From Brachypodium distachyon (lineage: Eukaryota > Streptophyta > Magnoliopsida > Poales > Poaceae): a stretch of DNA of 64,000 bases. The notes beneath the pieces were generated by a model. The model made no database searches and was not told the origin of the DNA. It worked only from the letters and a program-made list of their open reading frames with translations. This document shows positions 1-10,509 of this stretch, piece after piece (position 1 is the first letter of the stretch; every line of letters begins with the position of its first letter). A program made the translations under genes and the position numbers. The DNA is taken from contig NC_016132.3 of the NCBI RefSeq assembly GCF_000005505.3, positions 45,646,914 through 45,710,913 of the forward strand. Reading direction: 5' to 3'.

Positions 1-1147
1 GCGGCGCCAGCGCGCGTCCTCTTGCTTGGCGTGCCGGGCGGGGAATCGCTCCTCGCCCTCTTGCTGGCGCCCGCCGGCGAGGAGGACTTCGGGGGGTTGT
101 GCCGGAGCGCGAAGCCCAGGAAGACCCCCCAAGCGGGTGGCGCCGTGGGCGCCCGCGGTGTCGTCGTGACCCGAATAGCTCCGGGTGTTGATGGCGATGC
201 TGCCGCGGCGCCGGGCGCCAAGCTCGCGGAGGCCCGCGCTACCGGGGTGAAGGCCGTCGCCAGAGCGCTGGTGACCCCCGCAGGTGCTGGCGTTGCCGGG
301 GTACCGACGGGCACCTCGGGACCGGTTCCCGCCGCGGAGCTGGCGGCTGCCACCAAGGCAGGGGCCGCCGCCGAGGCACTCGCGGCCCCTGTTGCCGCGG
401 ATGCCGTCGGGGTACCAACGGGCACCTCGGGACCTGCCGCCACCACCAGGTCGGGGGCCGCTGCCGGAGCGGACGTCGCCGTTGAGGAGACGGCTTCGGC
501 CGCTGCGAACGTCCTCGATTTTCTTACGATCAAGGGCGCGCTGTCGCTGCTTTCTTCGTCGTCGTCCTCCACGGCAACGACTTCCGGGGACGCGGCCACC
601 TGGCCCGCCTCGTCGTCCAACGACCGGAGGGAGGGCCAGCTGGGCTCGGACCCGCCCTCGCTCTCCTCGAGCACCCGCTTCCCGCTGGATGCCTGCGGGG
701 GAGCGTGCGGGTCCCGGGTGGGGGTGTCATCCATCAGCCCCCACTCGTTGCAGGGCGGGAAGGCGCCGACAATGTCGCTGAGCATCCTGACGCCAGCGTG
801 GAGAGCGGATACCCTCGACGGGAACTTCGTCGATTGGAAGATTTCGTTGGAGATCCCCCTCACCCACGTCCTGAGGGACTCCAAGTCCATGCCGTCCGCC
901 TGGAGGCGTGTCCTGTCCCAGAGCCCGTGTACATTCACGCGGACCGGGAGCGTAGCTGCAGCGGGGCTATGCGCCGATGGACGAAGGTGCGCGCCACATC
1001 GACATCGGTGAGCCCCGCTAGCCGCAACGCCTTGATCTTCTCCATGATGCGGAGGAGGTCGGCGTCGCGGTGGTACCTATCCTGCTAGCCGTTCTGGGGT
1101 ACCGGCATTTCCGTCAGCGGTTGGATGAACTCCTGGGGGTCCTCCAC

Positions 1148-1742
1148 TCAGACCCAACACAAGTCGCCCCGCCACTCTTTTTCAATCTTCTTCCCCGACC
1201 AGACGATGAACTCCGACTTCATCTGGTCGCGGGCGCGGAAGACCACCCCTGACGACATCGCCTTCGCGTTATCGATGTGCGGGTAGAAGTAATGGCGGAA
1301 GAGCCCCACCGACGGCATCACCCCCACGAATGTCTCGCAGAGGAACTGGAAGGTGGCGAGGAGGAAGAGCGAGGTGGGGTGGAGCTGCGCCACCCGCAAT
1401 TGATAGGACTCCATCAGCGCGTGGAGGAACAGAGAGAAGGACGGCACCATGCCGCAGAGGAGGAAGCGCGCGAACACCCGGAAGTCGTTGTCCTGGTGTT
1501 CGACGCCCGCCAGGAAGATCCGCGTCTCCCCGTGCTCATTGAAGTTAGAGGCGACGGCGTGCCGGAGCTTCCCCGGCGCCTTGCCGTTGTAGTCGGGGCG
1601 GAAGAAGGCGACTGTGGCGCGCATCTCCCGCCTCTTCTGGTCCTTGGCGGCGGCCGCTTCCCAGTGCCGCCTCGGTGTTGCTGGTCGCGGGCTTCTTCGA
1701 AGTCTGGACCTCCTTCCCCTTCCTGGTGGTGGGGGCGCCATG
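1148..1742 (-). pseudogene. Antisense Transposase_28-like ORF of element A
   Basis: This ORF reads opposite to the retrotransposon. Its first methionine near 1742 starts a basic, proline-rich stretch, followed by a hydrophobic-aromatic domain with segments such as FRVFARFLLCGMVPSFSLF, LFLLATFQFLCETFVG and an R-x-R-D-Q-M-K-S segment. This resembles the plant putative gypsy-type transposon domain (Pfam Transposase_28, PF04195) found in antisense ORFs of grass Ty3/gypsy elements; its function is unknown. The reading seems to continue leftward to the window edge through acidic, serine-rich sequence (about 530-1100, minus strand) with frame changes, so the gene is split by introns or broken. The large plus-strand ORFs here look like GC-rich shadows. 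I am fairly sure of the domain family and unsure of the exon structure. Confidence 0.6.
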
Positions 1743-2143
1743 GAAAGCGAGGGCAGAAGCTGGCAGGAGCGCAGGGATACGAGATGCGGAAGAGGATGGA
1801 GGCGAAAGGGCAAAGTGTTGTTCCCCTTTTGGCAACAGTAGAGGCTTTATGGCGCCCGACCGTTTGGTAACGGCCGGTTCCGTACCCTACGGGTGCGCGG
1901 GGATAACTCCTAATCATTGGGAGTAATGCCGGAGTGGTCTTAACTACCCTATTTAGGGGGGAGTCAAGGCGGAGATCGCGCGTCCACTGCTCCGCTTTTA
2001 ACGGCGCCGTACACCGGGCAGCGAAGGGACGCGGGCCCGCAACTGATCGGGGGCCCACGCGTCGGTTAAGGGCGTAGCCCGGCAACCGACTAGAGGGAGA
2101 CCCTTCCGGGAACAGGTGATGCCGGCCCACGCCCGGGGGCTAC

Positions 2144-3130
2144 TATCGCAGCAGTGTCACCCGGGGTACCACCGCTGCGCGACGCATGGACCCCTTCCCC
2201 GGTTCTCGGGAAGGTCTCATCCCGGGGAGCGCCGACGAGCTCCCCGGCAAGCTACCAACCCGAAAGGGGCTAGCGGGGCTTCGGGGAATATTCCCGCTTG
2301 GGCACCTCCCGGGAAGTTGCTTCCTGGGAGGGGGTTCCCGGGTGCGCTGGGCCCGGGTGCTTCCCGGGGTCGACTTGCGGGGACTGGAGGTTCCCGGGTG
2401 CGTGCCCCCGCCTCGCGCGTGGGGCTCGGTGGACAGCGCCGCGCGGGCGCGTGGCGAGCGCAGGACACATGGTCCCATCAAGGCAAGGAGTAAGGCGCGT
2501 GGCTCAGTAAACGAGCCGACCGACGGGTAGTTACCCGTCCGATCCAAGGAACAGTGGTTGTCTAATCGTACCCTAGGGTCTTAGGCCCCTAGCAGCGGAG
2601 GTGGCGCCCATGCACGCCACCAGCTCACCGAGGGGAGTTGCATGCCTCCCCGTTGGACACTTGTAGCCCATGCACCGTGGCACATGTGGCATCCCCTTGT
2701 GTATAAAAGGAGGACCCATGCCAACGGTCAAGGGGGTTAGACGGTTGGCGTGTTAGACAATTGGTAGGTTAGTGAGTTGGTCAGTTGGTTCCAGTAGACA
2801 GCCAGCAGAGAGTAGTAAGGAGTACTTAGACATTGAGGGGAAGCCCGAGAATTGGCCCGGCAAACTTGTAAACACTTGGTCCGCAATCAATATCAGTTCA
2901 GACAGGCAGGACGTAGGGTTTTACACCTCCGGGTGGCCCGAACCTGGGTAAAAAACGGGTGTGCATTTGTTCTTGCACTAGCACGCACTCTTAGCACTTT
3001 GTCTCACCGGCCCCGTAGGGCCTCATCGGCCGTCCCGGCGACCACTGGGTCTCCGCCCCAGACGCCCCTACCGAACCTAAAAGGGGGACGTGGCCACACA
3101 CCCCCAGTGTCGGAGCACCGACCGACGACA
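2144..3130 (+). repeat. 3' LTR of element A
   Basis: The right end is CGACGACA at 3130. The left end is placed just after a polypurine-like motif GCCCGGGGGCTAC (2131-2143), where the sequence reads TATCG, probably a mutated TGTCG that would pair with the CGACA end. An alternative left end is TGTCAC at 2155. A TATA box (TATAAAA) lies at 2702-2708. The block GCAGGACGTAGGGTTTTACA with the following ACCTGGGTAAA is shared with the solo LTR at 24608-25373 and with element B's LTR, marking the R/U5 region. The LTR is about 0.98 kb and GC-rich. Confidence 0.6.
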
Positions 3131-6100
3131 AGTACCATCGGATATGCCGGGTATTCCCAGGGAACTCGCCGAGCACTCTTTGCATGTGGACGAGCATGCC
3201 AAGCCCATCAGGCAACCGATGCGGCGCTTTTCAGAACCAAAGTGAAAGGCCATTGGCGAGGAGGTCAATCGTTTGCTCGAAGCAAAGTTTATCCGGGAAA
3301 TAAAACAAGCTACCTGGGTGGCGAACCCCGTCCTTGTCCCGAAGAAGAATACGAAAGTTTTGCGCATGTGCGTGGACTTCACCTCGTTGAACAAGCACTG
3401 CCCGAAAGATCATTTTCCCCTGCCTCGAATTGATCAGATTGTCGATTCGACTGCGGGATGTGCCCGGTTGTCATTCCTTGATGCATATTCTGGATACAAT
3501 CAGATTCGATTGAAGAAGGAGGACGAAGATAAGACAGCATTCATAACGCCTTATGGGGTTTTTCTGCTACAAAACTATGCCTTTCGGACTGAAAAACGCA
3601 GGCGCTACGTATCAACGTTGCATGCAGGCATGTCTTCAGCTTGAAAGAAATGTTCAAGTCTACATCGACGATATCGTTATCAAGACAAAAACTGAAGATA
3701 CTTTATTAGAGGATATTCAGGAGACATTCCAGAATCTTGATAAGTATCGGATCAAGCTTAACCCGACGAAATGCGTCTTCGGAGTACCTGCAGGTCAGCT
3801 TCTGAGCTATTTTCTTTCTGCAAGGGGAATCGAAGCCAATCCAGACAAGGTCAGAGCAATAGTAACGATGAAGGAACCAACAAGCATCCATACAATACAG
3901 AAGCTTACAGGACGAGTGGCAGCTCTCAGCCATTTCATTAGTAGATTGGGAGAAAAAGCCCTACCATTCTACCAACTACTCAAGAAAGGGGACAAATTCA
4001 CGTGGACACCCGAAGCCAACAGCGCATTCGCCGATCTGAAACGCATGCTATTAACTCCACCGGTCCTCGTAGCCCCACTCGAGAATGAGCCTCTCTTGCT
4101 ATACCTCGCCGCCACAAATCAAGTGGTCAGCACGGCCTTGGTAGTAGAAAGAGTAGAAGAAGGGAAAGCGCAGCCAGTCCAAAGGCCAGTATACTATGTT
4201 AGTGAGGTACTGTCTCTCACAAAGCAGTGTTATCCACATTATCAGAAGCCGGCATACGGAGTATTCATGATGGCTCGGAAGCTGGAACATTATTTTCAAC
4301 AACACCCGATCGTCGTAGTAAGTGAAGCTCCACTCGCCAACATTCTCAACAACCCAGATGCAACAGGACGAGTCGCCCAGTGGGGAATCGAGCTTTCACC
4401 CAGGAATATCACATACGAACGCCGAAAAGCAATCAAGTCACAGGTGCTGCTAGATTTCATCGCCTAGTGGACAGAGATGCAGACTCCAAGCCCACCCGAC
4501 TTGTCGAGTGCCTGGACCATGTATTTTGATGGGTCCAAGCGGGCAAAAGGCGCCGGGGCAGGAGTAATATTGATCTCACCAAAAGGAGACAGGATCTCGC
4601 TATGTTTTTCAGATGCACTTCCGCAATGCCTCCAACAATGAAGCCAAATACGAAGCTCTGTTGCATGGCATTCGGATGGCAAAAGCGTGCAGCGCCACTC
4701 GCCTAATGATCTATGGTGACTCTAACTTGGTTGTGCAGCAAACAATGAAGACCTGTGACGCAGTATCAGACACAATGATTGCCTACCGAGATATGTACAA
4801 CACACTGGAGGGTAATTTCGATGGTTATGAGCTCATGCATGTCAGCCGAGCCAGTAATGAAGAGGCTGATCATTTGGCTAACTTGGGATCCACACGGGCA
4901 ACAGTTCCGCCCGGTGTTTTCCTGGAAATCATCCAGCAGAGAAGCATCAAAGAGAAGAGCGCGACAATTTCAGTCAAGAAGGCGCCCAACTCAGATCCCA
5001 CAGCCGATTCAGCAGTTTCACCTGACAACCCCGCAAATGAGCAAGCAGCGGCCGGTGCAGTCGAAGTCCTGGCAATTGAACCAACATGGATGAAGCCGTT
5101 ACTCGCATACATGCTTCGGCAGGAGTTGCCAGAGGATACAACCGAAGCTAGAAGGGTTATGCGGCGCTCGAAAGCTTTCACAGTAATCAACAGCGAATTA
5201 TACAAGCGCAGCGTGTCCGGTATTTTTCAGAGATGTATCTCATCAGAAGAGGGACATGATATCCTCCTAAATATCCATCAGGGCACGTGCGGGCACCACG
5301 CCGGAAGCAAGACAATCGCAGCCAAAGCCTTCAGAGATGGGTTCTACTGGCCACGGCCCTACACGACGCCCAGGCTATCGTCAGCAAATGTGAGGCATGT
5401 CAGATGATCTCCACGAAACCGCATGCCCCATCGTCCGAACTCAAGACAATTCCCATCGCCTGGCCTTTTGTGCAATGGGGACTCGACATGGTAGGCCCGT
5501 TGAGGAAGTGGCGTCATGGAGGACACCGCTTTCTGCTAGTCGCGGTAGACAAATTTTCGAAGTGGATCGAAGCCATGCCAATCGCAAGTGCCACATCTGC
5601 AACGGCTATTCAATTCTTCAGGTCTATCGTCTTCTGTTTTGGCGTTCCTCACAATATCATCACGGACAATGGGAGCAACTTCAAAGCAGCCGACTTTCAA
5701 GACTTCTGTGCGCAGATGGGGATCCGAATCAACTATGTTGTAGTCGTGCACCCGCAGACAAATGGCCAAGTCGAAAAGGCCAACGGTTTGCTCACCGAAG
5801 GCATGCGGAAAAGTTGATGACACCCCTGCGAAGAGCAGCTGGCGCATGGGTTGAAGAACTCCCTTCGGTACTCTGGAGCCTGAGGACTACACCAAATTCT
5901 TCAACGCAGTTTATTCCTTTCTTCATGGTGTACGGAGCAGAAGCAGTGCTGCCATCCGAAGTAAGGTACAACGCACCTCGGGTCACAGCATACGCTGGAC
6001 CAGATTGCACAGAAGGTATGGAAGATGCACTCGACGCAGCAGATGAGGCACGCGACATCGCCCTGGCTCGGTTAGCAGTCTACCAACAGAGTCCGCAATT

Positions 6101-6318
6101 ATCACGACCGTTGAATACGCCATCGTTCATTCGTTGAAGGCGACCTAGTCCTTCGGTTGAAATAGAAAGGTCACCACAAATTGGCATCGCCCTGGGAAGG
6201 ACCCTACATCATATCCAAAGTGATTCCCGGTGGAGCCTACATCCTGAAGGATCCAGCCACCAGCGTCGATTTTGGCACGCCGTGGAATGCCGCACAGCTA
6301 CGGCGTTTTTACACTTAG
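3131..6318 (+). pseudogene. Decayed gypsy pol: reverse transcriptase, RNase H, integrase
   Basis: The sequence resumes in the pol frame at 3132, just upstream of the reverse transcriptase. Recognisable parts in order are: the RT segment with LRMCVDFTSLNKHCPKDHFP and DAYSGYNQI, the catalytic YIDDIV motif (about 3660-3680), the MPFGLKNAGATYQ block, the RNase H segment (FDGS at about 4525, then NNEAKYEAL), the zinc-binding integrase head, and the integrase core with WGLDMVGP, FSKWIEAMP, DNGSNF and a Q-T-N-G-Q-V-E block. A chromo-like C-terminus ends at TAG 6316-6318. Breaks seen: an extra T in a T-run near 3558, a TAG stop at about 4465-4467, an insertion near 4595, a one-base loss near 5352, a break at about 5815 with TGA, and another near 6095. 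The gene is clearly dead. Confidence 0.9.
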
Positions 6319-6921
6319 TTTTTTCTGCAAACAGACTTAGTTTTATCGTCTTCAGTTTCTACTCAGTAATATTATTTTCGTCAGTACGTCATTGAATAAA
6401 GATTAGTTTTTCCCTCGCACATGAGCTGAATTACTACATTAAATACCTCCGTCTTTTCAAAGACCTGAGGGATGCATCTATAGGATACCGCTCGAGTACG
6501 GCAACTCCAGCGTCGCAGTTAATACTCCGCGGGTGGCACTCACCCGACAGCCAATCAGGACTCGGGGGCTGCACTGGGCACCCGCGAAAACAAACATCGT
6601 ACAAATCATAATTACACCCCTCCAGGAGGGAACTCCAAACCACCAGCTCGACACATTCATCAACGGACGGCACTCAGGCGCAAGTCTATCACCCTTCGTC
6701 ACGATACAAGATACTCAACATCCGCAAACGAGATCAGTAGATAAAGGTACGCATTCAAAATATTTAACTAACAAAATTTTGGTTGCAGAACACGACAAAG
6801 AAGAGGAAACACAAGCTGTTCGACACCTAATGACAAGAAAGGACTCGGGGGCTATCCCCCCCCCCCCCCCGCCCCCTCCAAAGAAAAAACCAGTGCTAAA
6901 GCTCAGCAACGCAGTAGAAGT
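6319..6921 (+). other. Non-coding region of element B after pol
   Basis: No sense-strand gene is visible. The stretch holds two isolated copies of the ACTCGGGGGCT motif (about 6560 and 6843) that recurs in the repeat block at 7719-8140, and a long C-run beginning about 6858. The short ORFs on both strands look spurious. Confidence 0.5.
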
Positions 6922-7680
6922 CTATATCATCTCAACAAGGTTGACCATTTCTCGAGCATGCCACTCGACGGCGTCATAATAACACTCCATGTTGACCTCG
7001 CCATCTTCAAAAAACGGCACCACATGCAGTCCCCCCAGATCGAGGCCGGGATATCGAAGCCTAACGAAAGCCAGGCCAACGGTGGTGCCAGTTACAAGCT
7101 GCTCATGTATATAGCTCTTGATGACAGCCGAATCCGTGAACAAGTAGACCAAGCCCCGAAGACCGTCAAGAACCGGCGTATTCGGAAACAGAGCTCGGTG
7201 AATATCAGTCATAATCTGGTGGCACGAGATCAAACAAGCTTTGGCTCGGGCAGCTCGATCCTGCAGAAGCGCCAGTACCTACCACCTATCGGAATCAAAC
7301 CAGAAGGAAGGAATAGTCGGCCCTGCCCTTTGAAGCGTGTTCAGGAGATGACGAACATGACCAGCCTCTTCATTGGACTCGGGGGTAATATCTGCAAACA
7401 CAAAACAGCTTGTTCAAGATAGAAAGCAGTACACAACACGCAGTCACAACGGACAATGCTTACCACGCAGATCAGAGGTTATCGAAACTAGCTCCCCCAG
7501 GAGAAATTCCTCTCGGGTGGCAGCGGCGCGAGCCTTCGATTTCCACACAGCAACCTCCCCGTGAAGCACCAAGAGCTGACGTTCAGCGTCCCTCACGCGA
7601 TCGCGAAGATACACAATCTCATCAGAGCGACTCATCTCGACGAAACCAATGGAACCGCTGATCGAGGCGGGATATGCCAA
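6922..7680 (-). pseudogene. Antisense gene of element B, second copy of the terminal module
   Basis: On the minus strand, 7680-7444 encodes a charged heptad-like segment (YLRDRVRDAERQLLVLHGEV) with R-A-A-A-T-R-E-E-F-L-L, and 7233-6922 encodes a tail with GLAFVRLRYPGLDLGGLHVV. Both parts match, in the same order, the segments encoded at 8946-8734 and 8486-8280. The simplest reading is that the 3' part of the antisense gene was tandemly duplicated with the repeat block between the copies. The function is unknown. Introns or frameshifts separate the pieces. Confidence 0.5.
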
Positions 7681-7718
7681 TCAATAGTCCAAACTCGACT
7701 ATAAATAGTCGACCATGG

Positions 7719-8140
7719 ACTCGGGGGCTACTCCCATCGGGAGCGCTGATCACGCACCTGACGAAATATTACCAACTCAAGATCTGTTCGAGTCCGTGCC
7801 TAACTCCACACAGTTAGCCACGCACTCGGGGGCTACTCCCATCGGGAGCACTGTCCGCGCACCCGACGATAACTTCCTAAACCAGGATACATCCGAGTTC
7901 TATCCCAACTCTACGCAGTTGACCACGCACTCGGGGGCTATTGCCGTCAGGGATGCTACCCGCATACTCGATGGTAACCTACGCAGCACAAATGGACAAA
8001 ACGCACAGCATCTGAACATTGATTTATATAACAGATCCATTACAACGTCCACATACAAGTTGAATTTTTCTTTCGAGTCCGTCCCCAACTACAAGCAGTT
8101 GGACCCGCACTCGGGGGCTACTCCCATCGGGAGCGCTGAT
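7719..8140 (+). repeat. Tandem ~105-bp repeats with an ACTCGGGGGCTACTCC core
   Basis: Copies of ACTCGGGGGCTA followed by ctcccatcgggagcgctgat or a variant start at 7719, 7824, 7929 and 8109. The first three are spaced exactly 105 bp; the fourth is 180 bp on. Each is preceded by a CGAGT-x-CGT/ATCCCAACT-type stretch. The core resembles the polypurine-like motif just before the 3' LTR of element A (GGGGGCTAC), so these may be reiterated polypurine-tract-like sequences. Further single copies lie at about 6560, 6843 and 7376. Confidence 0.75.
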
Positions 8141-8279
8141 CGCATACCCGATATTTTCCCCAAGGTGCCTACGGTAAGACTTGACTTGCGACCCGGTTCG
8201 TCTCAAGCTGTGTTTGCTCCGCCTCTTCACGGAGGAAGATGATCCATCGAGCCGGTTGCAGAGTCCGATCCATCTGGGG

Positions 8280-8946
8280 TCAAATATCAATCGTCTCCCC
8301 GGGCATCACAGGCAGTTCATGGATATGATCAAGATCTAAACTGGGATGCTTCACTAGGGCAAACGCCAACGCATGTTGAGCGCCCCTAATCATCAAACTC
8401 CAGGCAAAATCTTGTATACCCGTGCCGCCACGAAATTTCTGCATCAAAGCTTCAAGTCCAGAAGGCAGTCGACGCAGAGGAAACAAGGATTGGTATACAT
8501 GCTCGACAGGAGTCGGCGAAATCCTCTATCTGGTCAACACGGTCTTGCATCAATGCCAAAGCTTGGCCCCTGTCTCTGTCATACCAGAAGGATGACCTGT
8601 TCGACGTGTTTAGCCTACTCAGTCGGGAGTTCACCAGTTCGGCCTCCGATTGGGGATCAATTCAAAGGCCTGGAGCATCAGAGTCAATAACGACAACAGT
8701 TGCAAAGAAGACAGTCAATCGAAGGAATGAAATTCAGTTACCCGCCAGTTTCTCGGACATCGTCAACAACTCTTTCATCAGAAATTGTTCGCGGTCAGTG
8801 GCGGCTTTGGCTTTGGTTCGTTGCACGGTCAACTCCCCCGTAACCACCCGAAGTTTCTGCTCGAGACCTTTCAGCTGGTCCCTCAGTATCGTCGGGTCCA
8901 GAAGAGAAGCGGGGGAGGGCGCTGGAGTCGCCATGGCAGCGGGCAC
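8280..8946 (-). pseudogene. Antisense gene of element B, first copy of the terminal module
   Basis: The minus strand at 8946-8734 encodes a coiled-coil segment (ILRDQLKGLEQKLRVVTGEL, then A-K-A-A-T-D-R-E-Q-F-L-M-K-E-L), and 8486-8280 encodes a tail with GAQHALAFALVKHPSLDLDH. The downstream copy at 7680-6922 has the same two segments in the same order. This is part of the multi-exon antisense ORF common in grass gypsy elements; its role is unknown. Confidence 0.5.
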
Positions 8947-9255
8947 TGGCTGCGACTGTGCAGGAACGGCTTGGGCAACTGGTGTTTCACGCGTTTCATC
9001 GTCATCGCTCTACAACGCAAAGCAAGACATAAAAGAACATACATCTTCAAAAGACAGCCAAGAGAGATTTATATTGCAACAAAAGAGGATATTGCAAGCA
9101 CCATAGTACGGACTCATCTTAAATGAAATCCTGGCGAAGTCAATACTAACAACTATTAGAGTAAAGCAAAAACAAACTTCAGGACGAAGGTCCAGCTCCC
9201 ACCTCATCCGTAGCCTCCTGTGCGGATTGGACAATCACCGCGTTCAGCTACTCGA

Positions 9256-9615
9256 TCACGTGGTGAACTTCTTCGCCAATTTGCGTCCCCGCTTAACAAA
9301 GCGCTTCAACTCGACGACTTGCCCATCAAAAGTCGTGGGGGCGCCATCAGCAACCTTCTGCAGCAGCGCTTGGTCGAGTCCATGCGCGAGCGAAAGGATG
9401 AATGCAGCCTCAGCACCTGCCTGGGTCTGCGCCCGAGTGAAGTCTTCGAGTGGATCTTCACCGTCGAAGAAGCTCAGCAACCCGTCGAGTGAGCTTGGCG
9501 TCTCGACGTCTGGATACATACTCGTAAATAATGACCTCAGCGAGGAAGTCACCTTTGTGAGCATGTCACCTGCGTGATTGCACAACTCCCCGACAGAGCC
9601 CACCACACCACTCAA
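9256..9615 (-). pseudogene. Antisense gene of element B, internal exon-like segment
   Basis: An open minus-strand stretch encodes an acidic-then-basic segment with LLSFFDGEDPLEDFTRAQTQ and a C-terminal KRFVKRGRKLAKKF. It lies in line with the upstream antisense exons and is probably one exon of the same gene. No catalytic motif is visible. Assignment rests on position and strand. Confidence 0.4.
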
Positions 9616-9913
9616 TCCAGTGACTTGGTGTTTGCCACGAAGAGAGGACAGTGAGCCGAGGGAATCTGCGCCAAAATCATGTCAGGCGAAGAAATCAAAG
9701 GGGTAAGGAAACAACGTCAGTTACATTTAAACTCACCGAATAGCGCGTCGATGGCAGCCGACAGTCACGTCTTCAACTCATCATCTCGAGAGGCAATTTC
9801 TTTCCTCTCGAGTGCCAAGCTCTCTTGCGCTTCCAGCTTGGCCTGCTTGACAGCCGCGTCCACCTCGGCGCGAGCAGCAACCAATTCCTTGGCAGAGTCA
9901 GCAACCAGCCACG

Positions 9914-10366
9914 TCACGTAGTCGGTTGGCCTGTTAAGTCAATCCTGCAAAAACAGACAAGGTTAACATGAGCCAAGTCCGTACTGACATTACAGACAAG
10001 GATTAAGTACAAGTTTAAATTCATACCATGGGCGTCAGCAGCAGCCTCTTTCGCCTGGGTCAGCTCCTGGCGCAGCTGCTGGTTTTCCTCCTCCAGTACT
10101 AGGTAGCGGTCGCCAAGGTCCACCAACCTTTCAACAAAAGGCTGCAATGGACAAAAATACGAGAAAAAGCTGTTAGTACGAAACGATGTTTCACTCAACA
10201 CTCCCATCGGGAGAATACTCACGTGGTTTTCCAGGGCCAAAGCCCCATTACGAAGCCGGGATGCTGAAGTTGACGGTTGAGCAACAATCGAAGTCGGTGC
10301 CGTCTCGGGAAGCTTGGCGGGTGAGTTCCTCGTCAGCGAAGAGTCTCGCGCCTCGCACCGAGCCAA
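9914..10366 (-). pseudogene. Antisense gene of element B, leucine-zipper-like exon
   Basis: The best-supported part is about 10141-10027 on the minus strand. It encodes a heptad pattern (LVLEEENQQLRQELTQAKEA) bounded by an acceptor-like TTGCAG and a donor-like ATG|GTATG. This fits a short coiled-coil exon of the spliced antisense gene. The flanking ORF sequence is probably intronic. Confidence 0.45.
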
Positions 10367-10509
10367 GGAGGCACTAGGTTTTGAGGGACTCCGGGCTGGC
10401 GAAACGGCACGAGAGTTCTTGGCTATGGCATCACCATCACTATGGATTTCAGCAACTTATTAACTTGGACAGAAGAATTCTTAACCAACAAAGGAACTGG
10501 TCTTTGAAC

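Larger units (their letters stand above)
1..3130 (+). mobile_element. Ty3/gypsy LTR retrotransposon A, 3' part, inserted into element B
   Basis: The window opens inside an LTR retrotransposon that runs to 3130. Its 3' LTR is about 2144-3130 and the internal region to the left carries an antisense Transposase_28-like ORF. Orientation is plus, because the LTR TATA box (2702-2708) and the polyadenylation-region block (around 2905-2950) read on the plus strand. At 3131 the sequence changes abruptly to the coding frame of another element's pol gene, so A was inserted into B. The 5-bp target duplication is predicted to be the bases at 3131-3135 (AGTAC), but the upstream copy is outside the window. 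Gag, pol and the 5' LTR are not visible. The family was not identified. Confidence 0.8.

Noticed and set aside
22..1011. 329-codon plus-strand ORF
   Set aside because: Alanine/glycine-rich translation with no domain, opposite to the antisense ORF of element A; a GC-rich shadow.
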